Shown here: piece after piece, positions 56,618-64,000 of the stretch
Layout: each line of letters opens with the position of its first letter
How positions within the stretch are numbered: the stretch's first letter is position 1
Origin: Leptospira ryugenii
GTDB lineage: Bacteria > Spirochaetota > Leptospiria > Leptospirales > Leptospiraceae
NCBI RefSeq assembly: GCF_003114855.1
Contig: NZ_BFBB01000010.1
Coordinates: 1 to 64,000, forward strand
Length of the DNA: 64,000 bases
Direction of reading: 5' to 3'
Position numbers and translations under genes: made by a program
Notes under the pieces: generated by a model
Database searches by the model: none
The model's input: only the letters and a program-made list of their open reading frames with translations
What the model was told of the DNA's origin: nothing

Positions 56618-57216
56618 AAAAATATATTTCCTTTCTATCGATCTTTTTTTTGCTTTTGCAATGCCGAGAGGCCGATTTTCATGTCCGTGGTGCCAAAGTT
56701 TCCAAGGCTCCTCAGAAACGCATGATGATTGGGTCGATCCAGAACCGAGATTACAAAACCCCAAGATCAATCGCAAAAGACTTTCGGGATTTATTTTCCT
56801 ATGAAATGATGCAAAAAGGATACTCACTTCTACCGATTCCCTACAAATTACTGGATCCACAAGTTGATCTGAGTTCGGAAAAATCCTCTCTCCCTCCAAG
56901 CCTTAGAAAAGTCGCTGGTGAAGCGACTATCTCATCCAATCATAATGAAAGGTTATTAGATAAAAATGAAATTCGAACTGTTATAGGCAATGAATCTGTG
57001 GACTACTTTGTTCAGGGAATTGTCTCCATTCAGTCAAACGAACGAGTATTAGATAAAAAAGACTATAACTATATATTTTTGCATATCTACGATGCGGAAG
57101 GGAACATGATCGGCATGCTCAATTCTTCCTTCGATGAAAAAATATTAAGTGAATCTGCATTGATGCGTAAAGTGGCCTTTTCCTTAGCTCAGACTTTTGA
57201 ACAGAGTATGAAATAA
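56614..57216 (+). CDS. Putative lipoprotein
   Basis: A 200-aa protein with lipobox LLLQC (Cys near 17). ATGA overlap with the previous gene. Residues about 40-70 (GSIQNRDYKTPRSIAKDFRDLF) and the C-terminal FSLAQTFEQ recall small lipoproteins that accompany RND efflux operons in spirochaetes. Function unknown. Confidence 0.6.
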   Translation: MKKYISFLSIFFLLLQCREADFHVRGAKVSKAPQKRMMIGSIQNRDYKTPRSIAKDFRDLFSYEMMQKGYSLLPIPYKLLDPQVDLSSEKSSLPPSLRKVAGEATISSNHNERLLDKNEIRTVIGNESVDYFVQGIVSIQSNERVLDKKDYNYIFLHIYDAEGNMIGMLNSSFDEKILSESALMRKVAFSLAQTFEQSMK

Positions 57217-57217
57217 A

Positions 57218-57814
57218 ATGAGAGTATGTTTCGTATTTGCGTTCCTATGTATCTTATCTTGCCAAGGTGATACCGAGGCGCTGAAAAAAGAGTATGGACT
57301 CGGAAAGGTAGAGTTTGCGAAAGGAAACCTAGATGGCGCCAAAAAGCACTTCCAAAAGATAATTTCGGAAGATACAAGCTTTGAAGATGTGCCTTTGTAT
57401 TTAGCAAAAATTGATTTTTATAAAGGTAATTTTGAAAAGGCAAGTAAGGACCTGTCGGAACTTATAGAGGATGATACTTACGGCTACCAAGCTTACTTAC
57501 TCAAAGTAAAGGCAGATTATGCTTACAGAAAGGATCGTTCTGTCCTCCTCAAAGAAGTAGGAGAGGCGTTGAAAAAAGATAGTAGCAATCTTGATTTGCT
57601 AATCATCGCCGCAAAGTTACATGAGGAACTTGGCCAGTTACCGCAGACAATTTTATATTATGGCAGGGTCATCAATGAATCAGACAAAGTTCTCTTAGCC
57701 CACAAGGAACTAAAAAAGATTTATGAAAAAGCGGGGATTGAAGAGAGAGTCAAATACCATACCCGGAAAATTGAATTGTGGGAAGAAGAAAAAATAAAAG
57801 GAAAAAAGAAGTAA
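57218..57814 (+). CDS. TPR-repeat lipoprotein
   Basis: A 198-aa protein with lipobox CILSC and about four TPR-like helix pairs (YGLGKVEFAKGNLDGAKKHF, YLAKIDFYKGNFEKA, and others). Lys-rich C-terminus. Protein-protein adaptor on the inner face of an envelope membrane; follows the previous stop by one base. Confidence 0.65.
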   Translation: MRVCFVFAFLCILSCQGDTEALKKEYGLGKVEFAKGNLDGAKKHFQKIISEDTSFEDVPLYLAKIDFYKGNFEKASKDLSELIEDDTYGYQAYLLKVKADYAYRKDRSVLLKEVGEALKKDSSNLDLLIIAAKLHEELGQLPQTILYYGRVINESDKVLLAHKELKKIYEKAGIEERVKYHTRKIELWEEEKIKGKKK

Positions 57815-57822
57815 GGTAGGTT

Positions 57823-58500
57823 ATGAAAAAGTATTTCACATTTAATTACCATAGAAACCAAATCAAGAAATTATTTGTTCCTGATTACGAAGACGTATAT
57901 AGCAAAGAGAGAAGTAGCCGAGATATCTTTTTGGGTGGCTTAGGATTATTCATATACACCTACACAATGTATGTCATCATGTACGTTTCTATCTTTGTCC
58001 TTGGGTATCCTTATTTTTCCAAAATGAATGAAAATTTAAGAGCAGACTTCGAAGCAAAAGGCAATAGTTCATTTAGTTTGTTCATAAACAGCTATCCTTG
58101 GAATGTTTTATACATCTTGGCTTCCTTGGTCATAGTTCTGATTTTTGTAGGCCTTCTTAGCTATGCACTTGTTAGGTTACTCGAGGATGATAAGAGGAGT
58201 TTTCGGGCACACATAGGCTTATGTTTGCACGGATTGTCAATTCTTCTTTCTTGTTTGTTTGTTGTCTTTATTTTCAATACAATATTCCCATTTAATCAAG
58301 AGGTAGGTGTCGTCCTATTTGCTTTCCTTGTGGCAATCTGGATTTTAATGTTCATCATCGGCACATACTTTTCAACAAAGGTATTTATCAATGCATCCGA
58401 AGAATGTTTTGGCCAACATAGACGAAGAGCTATGATTTCATGGTTATTACCGTTCTTGTTTGTGATGTATACGATTTTCGGGATTGCAGTAGGAATTTAG
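57823..58500 (+). CDS. Yip1-like multi-spanning membrane protein
   Basis: A 225-aa paralogue of the protein at 9874-10575, with about six transmembrane helices and the shared YPWNVLYIL and IFPFN motifs. Placed one base before the adaptor gene, so it probably belongs to the efflux operon. Role unknown. Confidence 0.65.
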   Translation: MKKYFTFNYHRNQIKKLFVPDYEDVYSKERSSRDIFLGGLGLFIYTYTMYVIMYVSIFVLGYPYFSKMNENLRADFEAKGNSSFSLFINSYPWNVLYILASLVIVLIFVGLLSYALVRLLEDDKRSFRAHIGLCLHGLSILLSCLFVVFIFNTIFPFNQEVGVVLFAFLVAIWILMFIIGTYFSTKVFINASEECFGQHRRRAMISWLLPFLFVMYTIFGIAVGI

Positions 58501-58501
58501 C

Positions 58502-60007
58502 ATGTTGAAAGAGAGACTTGGCTTCTTAAGTAAGATTCCATTCTTCTCAAAAATAGTCATTAGTTCGCTGATCTATCTGGGTTTGACCATTCTATACAGT
58601 AACTTAACTTGGGCAGAGTTGAGAGGGAAACTACCGCTTCTAAATCGGATGTTTTATTCAAAATTTCTCTCCTTCTCTGAACAATATAAGAAATTTACTG
58701 AGATAAAAAAAGAGGCTGAAGCACAGACGGAAAGCGGAGTTGTCAGTGTCCAGACTTTAAATATCTCAGAAGAAACAATTACCCCTACGATGAGTTTTTC
58801 TGCGGTGCTTGAACCCATAGAACGCGTTGATGTGTTTACAAAAGTGAGTGGAAGATTAGAGCAGATTTATGTGAAAGAAGGAGATGCTATCAAAAAAGGC
58901 CAAAAGTTAGCAAAACTAGACAGTATGACGTTTGAATTGGATTTAGCAAAACAAAAAGCCTCGCTTGACTCAGCAAAAGCTCTCTACCAACTATCAAAGG
59001 ATAAATATGAGATCGCAAGGAGAAATGTAGAGATCAAGCTAGGTGAAGCTGACAAACGCATCGGTTTGTATCAGAAAGCCTTAGCCGAACAATCACGATT
59101 TGCGGAAATCGTTCGGAAGAAAGAGATACTTTGGACTGAAAAAGCTATCTCCGATGAAGAGATCGAAAATCTAAGATTAGAACTTTCTTCACGTGAATTG
59201 AGTTCTAGCAATGCCAAACGCGACTTAGAGATGATTTTAGTCGGCATTCGAGATGAAGATATTGTTGCTGCTGGTTATTCTGTGCCGACCGCAAAAAAAG
59301 AAAAGATAGATTTATTGAAAACGATCAACACGAGAATTGAAAAGTCTGAAATGGAAGTTGCTGCCACCAATTTGCGCGCAAGTGAGGTAAATTTGCAATC
59401 GACGGAGATGCTCATCAAAGAAGCAGTTCTTTACTCTCCTCTCGATGGTCTCGTTGCAAAAATAAATAAGACAACTGGCGAACTGATCAATGCAGGTAGC
59501 GGCGGAAGTCCACCTGTTATGACAGTGATTTCGAATGACGGGGTCTATGTAGACTTTGCCGTTAACGAAGGCGATTTAGGGAAAATCAAAAAAGGACAGA
59601 ATGCAATTGTATCAGTAGATTCCATCCCAAATCGACAATTCAAAGGAGTGGTAAAAAAAATAAGCCCTTTGGTTGACCAAAAAACACATACCGCAGATGT
59701 AAAAGTAGAATTACTCGGACGATCATCGGAATTAAAGCCTGGTATGTTTGTGAGAGCAGAGATACAAATAGGCGAGAACAAAACTGCAATTTTAATTCCG
59801 CTTACCTCATTGGTTTCTGTAGATGATAAAGAGGGGAGTGTCTTTGTCATGAAGGACAAAAAATCTTTCAAAAAGACTATCAAGTTAGGTGAAAAGAAGG
59901 ATGATAGAGTATTTGTGGAGGAAGGCTTAAGTGCCGATGAAATTTTGATCTTAAGCCCCATCAATCGATTGTATGATGGATTGTCTGTCATGCCAAAATT
60001 TCAATGA
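58502..60007 (+). CDS. RND efflux periplasmic adaptor (membrane fusion protein)
   Basis: A 501-aa protein. One N-terminal transmembrane helix (about residues 17-36), then a lipoyl-type domain (SGRLEQIYVKEGDAIKKGQKLAKLD), a long coiled-coil hairpin at about 150-310, a second lipoyl half (LYSPLDGLVAKI) and beta-barrel and membrane-proximal parts ending PINRLYDGL. It links an RND pump to TolC. The stop overlaps the next start. Confidence 0.75.
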   Translation: MLKERLGFLSKIPFFSKIVISSLIYLGLTILYSNLTWAELRGKLPLLNRMFYSKFLSFSEQYKKFTEIKKEAEAQTESGVVSVQTLNISEETITPTMSFSAVLEPIERVDVFTKVSGRLEQIYVKEGDAIKKGQKLAKLDSMTFELDLAKQKASLDSAKALYQLSKDKYEIARRNVEIKLGEADKRIGLYQKALAEQSRFAEIVRKKEILWTEKAISDEEIENLRLELSSRELSSSNAKRDLEMILVGIRDEDIVAAGYSVPTAKKEKIDLLKTINTRIEKSEMEVAATNLRASEVNLQSTEMLIKEAVLYSPLDGLVAKINKTTGELINAGSGGSPPVMTVISNDGVYVDFAVNEGDLGKIKKGQNAIVSVDSIPNRQFKGVVKKISPLVDQKTHTADVKVELLGRSSELKPGMFVRAEIQIGENKTAILIPLTSLVSVDDKEGSVFVMKDKKSFKKTIKLGEKKDDRVFVEEGLSADEILILSPINRLYDGLSVMPKFQ

Positions 60008-63000
60008 TTTCTTCCTTATGTAAACTTATCTTAAGACGAAAGACAGCAAGCTTTATGGTGTACGCTGGTTTTTGTCTTTTTGGGGCTATATCCATTAGAG
60101 ATATACCTTTAAGTTTGCTTCCAAACATTGATTTCCCACAACTTACAATTGTCACAGCATTCGCCAATTCCTCTCCAGAAGAAGTAGAAAACATTATTTC
60201 AAAACCAATCGCTCAGATGACTGGAACGATCCAAGGAGTCGAGAAAGTAGAATCGATTTCACGAGAAGGATTCTCTTTTGTGAATCTTCGATTTAAGACT
60301 GGGACTGAAATGAGTTACGCCCTATTGGAAGTGAGAGAAAAACTTGATTTGATTCGAGATCTATTGCCTACCGATGCATCAAAACCTTTGATCTCAAAAT
60401 TTGATCCTTCCAAACGAGCCTTTATGGAGATTGTATTTTCTCCGAAGGGACTAGGAGACCAGAAAAAGTTACGGAGTTTTTTACGAGAATCGGTAAAGCT
60501 CTATTTTGAAAGAATCGATGGTGTTGCACTCGTGGAAATCTCAGGTGGATTTGAGAAAGAGATTCTTGTCGAGATTGATCCGAATAGGATGTCGGCGTAT
60601 AAAATCCAACCTGCAGATTTGAGATATTTAATCAGTGTCAATAATAAAAATTATCCTGCTGGTCAATTGCCATTTGGTAATAAAGAGCTACCTGTACGAA
60701 TGTTAGGTGAGTTTACATCCAGTCTTGAACTAGGAAATTTAATCATTAGAGGAGATGAAAACGGTGCAAATACTAGATTAGCAGATTTTTCAAATATCAT
60801 CGAACAATATAAAGATAGAAAAGGTTTTGCAAAATTTAATGGTGAAGAAGCAGTCATTTTAAGCTTATATAGAGAACCTGGTAAAAACACTGTGAAACTT
60901 GCGAAGGATGTTTCAGTAGTTTTAGATCAAGTGAATGAGGCCTTTGGAGGAGAGATTCAGGGAGTCACTAGCTATGATGAATCTATCTTTATAAAAGAAT
61001 CATTGAATGGACTCTATATGAACCTAATTTTAGGAGCCATTCTCGCCTATATTGCCCTCCTGATTATTTTGAAAAACTATCAAAGTCCGACCATCCTTTT
61101 ATGCGCCATACCAGTAACTCTTCTCCCTAGCTTTTTAGTCTTTCGCTATCTGGGAATCGGTTTCAATATGATGAGTCTTGGCGGCTTGGCTTTGGGAATC
61201 GGTATGTTATTTGATTCAAGTAACGTAGTTTTAAGTGCCATTGAAAGGAACCTTCCCAGATTCAAAAAGTTAGAAGATGCCATCTACACGGGCACCTTAG
61301 AAGTATTCTCATCCATTTTTTCTGCCACGGCGACAACCATCATCGTGTTCTTACCAATTGGTTTCATCAAAAGCACTCTTGGAATGATTTTTCGGGAAAT
61401 GGCCCTTTCCATTGTCATTACTCTATCCTTTAGTCTACTGATTGCCATTACCTTTATTCCTTTAACAGCAAGTTTTCTATATCGTTTTCGAAAAGAAGGT
61501 TCGAGTAGAAATCCCTTTTTCTATCTCTACAATGAAGAGGCATTGGTTTCCCTATATCATAAAATGTTAGGGCAAGTGATGGATGCACGGTTTACATTCT
61601 TTTTCTTTCTCTTTGCACTTTTTGCTTTCAGTGTTTCTCTTGTGCCCTTTATCGAAAAAGAATATATGCCAAAGATCGATACCGGAGAGATCTCAGTCAA
61701 GGTCACTCTTCCGCAAGGATCAAGCCTGGACACAATATCTCAATATGTCCAATACATGGAAGATACGATCAAAGGTAACAAAAACATTCGTTCCGTGATC
61801 TCGAAGGTGGGAGGGGAGGAGGAGGCTCTTCGTCTCAATCCGAACGCGAATACGGAACCCAATCGTGCTGAGCTAACCATTCTTCTTGGCGATGAAGGAA
61901 ATGTTACCAGTGAATCATTGATCAAAAGTTTAAGAGAGCAGTTCCCAAAACGAGAGGGAGTGGATATCTCATTTGAATCAAAAGACAATATTTTAGGTGA
62001 ACTTTTATCTGGCAAACGAGAGGAAGTTGAATACCATATCTTAGGCGATGACTTGCAAGAGCTCCAGGAAGTAGGGAAGTCATTGAAGCTTCGTCTCCAA
62101 ACAAACCAAGGAATTACATCTATCAAACTAGGGACTGAAAACAAAACCAAAGAATACCAAATAAACTACGACCAAATCAAAATGGCAAAGTATGGTTTTA
62201 CAAACGCCAATGTTTCCACTTATGTAAAAATTGCACTCAAAGGCCTTGTCAGTTCAGAAATTCAGTCAGGTGGAGTTGGTTTGCCCATTCGCCTGAGTAT
62301 GAAAAAACAATCCTCTGACTCAATCGACAAAATCAAACAACTAACCATCCTCGCACCAAACGGTGAAAATGTGTATCTTGATCAGTTTGTGAATTTTAAG
62401 ATTAAAGATACCGAAGCCGATATCTACCGAATCGGAAACCAAAGGGTGAATGAAATCAATATTGGAATCGATGAAAGTTTTCGGAACATAAAGCGAGAAA
62501 TTGATACAATCATTAAAAATTTCAAAAGAAACTCCAATATTCAAATACGACCAAGTGGAGAGAAGGAAAAATTAGATGAATCTTTACAGGAAGTATTCGC
62601 TGCTTTTTTGTTAGCAATTTTGCTAATTTTTATGTTACTTTCCGGACAATTTGAATCATATCGCATTTCCTTTGTCATGTTGTCAACCATCCCACTAATT
62701 TTTATAGGAACCTTTCCTGCATTGATCATCAGCGGAAAGAGTTTAAACATAAGTTCCTTTATGGGATTTATCTTGCTTATGGGGGTGGTCGTGGACAATG
62801 CATCTTTGTATTATGAGTATTTTCATCTCTTTTTAGATGAGTTAAAAGATCCAGAGAAAGCACTCTATCAGGCAACTAAAACTGTCCTTAGGCCGATCCT
62901 GATGAATAATTCAACAACCATCCTTGGGATGTTGCCAATCGTTTTGGCATTGAGCAAAGGATCCGAATTCCAAGCCCCTTTGGGAATTGTCGTTGTATTT

Positions 63001-63081
63001 GGCTTACTCACTTCCGTTTTACTATCGCTTTTTGTTATCCCCATCTTGTTTTATATTTTGGAAAGAAGGAAAGTGAACTAA
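60004..63081 (+). CDS. RND-family inner-membrane efflux pump
   Basis: A full-length RND permease of 1025 aa. TM1 follows FGAISIRDIPLSLLPNIDFPQ; large periplasmic loops lie at about 40-340 and 550-860. TM4 carries GLALGIGMLFDSSNVVLSAIE (one Asp where many pumps have two), and TM10 has MGVVVDNASLYYEYF. Proton-driven export. No obvious substrate; it resembles the CzcA/HAE1-like broad family. Confidence 0.8.
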   Translation: MISSLCKLILRRKTASFMVYAGFCLFGAISIRDIPLSLLPNIDFPQLTIVTAFANSSPEEVENIISKPIAQMTGTIQGVEKVESISREGFSFVNLRFKTGTEMSYALLEVREKLDLIRDLLPTDASKPLISKFDPSKRAFMEIVFSPKGLGDQKKLRSFLRESVKLYFERIDGVALVEISGGFEKEILVEIDPNRMSAYKIQPADLRYLISVNNKNYPAGQLPFGNKELPVRMLGEFTSSLELGNLIIRGDENGANTRLADFSNIIEQYKDRKGFAKFNGEEAVILSLYREPGKNTVKLAKDVSVVLDQVNEAFGGEIQGVTSYDESIFIKESLNGLYMNLILGAILAYIALLIILKNYQSPTILLCAIPVTLLPSFLVFRYLGIGFNMMSLGGLALGIGMLFDSSNVVLSAIERNLPRFKKLEDAIYTGTLEVFSSIFSATATTIIVFLPIGFIKSTLGMIFREMALSIVITLSFSLLIAITFIPLTASFLYRFRKEGSSRNPFFYLYNEEALVSLYHKMLGQVMDARFTFFFFLFALFAFSVSLVPFIEKEYMPKIDTGEISVKVTLPQGSSLDTISQYVQYMEDTIKGNKNIRSVISKVGGEEEALRLNPNANTEPNRAELTILLGDEGNVTSESLIKSLREQFPKREGVDISFESKDNILGELLSGKREEVEYHILGDDLQELQEVGKSLKLRLQTNQGITSIKLGTENKTKEYQINYDQIKMAKYGFTNANVSTYVKIALKGLVSSEIQSGGVGLPIRLSMKKQSSDSIDKIKQLTILAPNGENVYLDQFVNFKIKDTEADIYRIGNQRVNEINIGIDESFRNIKREIDTIIKNFKRNSNIQIRPSGEKEKLDESLQEVFAAFLLAILLIFMLLSGQFESYRISFVMLSTIPLIFIGTFPALIISGKSLNISSFMGFILLMGVVVDNASLYYEYFHLFLDELKDPEKALYQATKTVLRPILMNNSTTILGMLPIVLALSKGSEFQAPLGIVVVFGLLTSVLLSLFVIPILFYILERRKVN

Positions 63082-63082
63082 A

Positions 63083-64000
63083 TTGTTCCGGCTGTCCTTA
63101 GAATTTGCAAACAGTAGGCCCATCCTTTCTTTTATGGCAGGCTCATTTTTAATTCTATTCGGCATGCTTTCGTTTCGTGATCTCTCCTTTGTGCGTATCG
63201 CAAAGAAAGTATATCCCGGGATTGCGATTCGAACGGAAGCGCAAGGTTTTGATGCATCTAAGATAGAAGACGATATCACCACTCCCATCGAACGCGTAAT
63301 TGCACAGGTCGGTGGAGTGAGAAAAATGACATCTGTTTCGGAAGATGGCACCTCACTCATTCAGGTTCAGTTAGAGGAAGGTGTAGACTTAAAATTTAAA
63401 TCCTTGGAGTTCCGTGAAAAAATAGATACAATTCTTTCGCTGTTTCCTAGAGAGGTGCATAAACCGCAAGTGTATCGATATGACCCCTCGAATTCACCTT
63501 TGATGGTGGTATCCTTTTCAAAAGAAAATGTGAATGAAGATGAATTGAGAGAGATCGTAGAAAAATCATTCAAAAAAAGTTTGGAATCCATAGATGGTGT
63601 GAGCCAAGTCATCGTTGCCGGAGGGAAGATACGTGAAATTTTAATTTCTTGTGATGCAAAGCAGATGGAGGCGTATTCTCTCAGTTTAAGAGACATTGTC
63701 AATAAATTCCAGGATATCAATCAAAATGATTCTCTAGGCAAAATAATAGAAATCAATGATTCCTTGGCTCTCCAAGTCCGAGAGAAATTAAGCCAAATGG
63801 TCAGGATCAAAGACATCCCCTTGAAAGTGGATGAGAAAGGTAGACCGATATACCTTAAAGATCTTGCGACTGTCAGCTATGCTCCGAGAGATGATCACAT
63901 AGGGGCGAGGTTGAATGCCAAAGAAAAAGTCTCTGCCTTTATCTATAAAAATGACAACAGTGATGCCACGTTCATTGCAAATCAGGTTCGCCTTGTCTTA
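63083..64000 (+). CDS. Second RND-family pump (3' partial)
   Basis: Runs past the right window edge; 306 codons visible. TTG at 63083 is the most upstream start, 1 base after the previous stop; ATG at 63133 is an out-of-frame-free alternative within the first helix. Residues KKVYPGIAIRTEAQGFDASKIEDDITTPIERVI form the start of the first RND periplasmic loop. Two pump genes in a row suggest a heteromeric RND transporter, as in MdtBC. Confidence 0.7.
   Translation, partial: MFRLSLEFANSRPILSFMAGSFLILFGMLSFRDLSFVRIAKKVYPGIAIRTEAQGFDASKIEDDITTPIERVIAQVGGVRKMTSVSEDGTSLIQVQLEEGVDLKFKSLEFREKIDTILSLFPREVHKPQVYRYDPSNSPLMVVSFSKENVNEDELREIVEKSFKKSLESIDGVSQVIVAGGKIREILISCDAKQMEAYSLSLRDIVNKFQDINQNDSLGKIIEINDSLALQVREKLSQMVRIKDIPLKVDEKGRPIYLKDLATVSYAPRDDHIGARLNAKEKVSAFIYKNDNSDATFIANQVRLVL

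Noticed and set aside
1..64000. tRNA or rRNA genes and an integron integrase gene
   Set aside because: I looked for tRNA-like cloverleaf ends and for tyrosine-recombinase motifs in the translated frames and found none; absence is limited to this window.

Overview
The window looks like chromosomal DNA of a Leptospira-type spirochaete. The evidence is an A+T-rich composition, two very large proteins of a family I know only from Leptospira (TIGR04388-like), many spirochaetal-style lipoproteins, and a plasmid-like replicon module. The assignment rests on family recognition, not a database search.

Layout. 1-10.6 kb: a giant secreted-type protein ending in an intact M23 peptidase domain (its 5' end lies outside the window), two tandem paralogous lipoproteins, another lipoprotein, a periplasmic protein and a Yip1-like membrane protein. 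10.6-18.7 kb: a second giant paralogue (2707 aa) without the peptidase domain. 19.1-20.0 kb: two small genes of unknown role. 20.0-39.6 kb: an array of at least ten gene cassettes, nearly all genes on the minus strand, separated by 130-205 bp imperfect palindromes that behave like integron attC sites (A to K here). 40.8-45.4 kb: ordinary small genes (ArsN2-like acetyltransferase, short-chain dehydrogenase, SH3-repeat protein, lipoprotein). 45.9-52.6 kb: a plasmid-like module with iterons, ParA, a DUF3102-type partner and a winged-helix protein, plus an AbiC-like gene and a possible toxin-antitoxin-like pair. 53.3-64.0 kb: an RND efflux operon with a broken TolC gene, lipoproteins, a second Yip1-like protein, the periplasmic adaptor and two RND pumps (the second cut by the window edge).

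The cassette array is the most interesting part. Read on the minus strand, each cassette is gene(s) followed by attC. Its cargo is dominated by known or likely phage-defence modules: a complete DRT3 system (two reverse transcriptases plus a structured downstream region containing CACACACA), a three-gene ABC-3C system, an Abi-alpha (DUF4393) pair, a PIN-domain nuclease, a HicBA-like pair with a DUF6941 gene, a TerB_N protein with a frameshift at an A8 tract, and two-gene membrane modules of unknown function. No integron integrase or attI is visible. The two ends of a cassette are inverted copies of each other well beyond the 7-base core site, and base 10 from the crossover point is G at the attC end and A at the 5' end in all nine cassettes that can be compared.

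The cassette genes sit very close to the upstream attC (often 20-70 bases), so expression probably depends on promoters inside attC sites or on read-through along the array.
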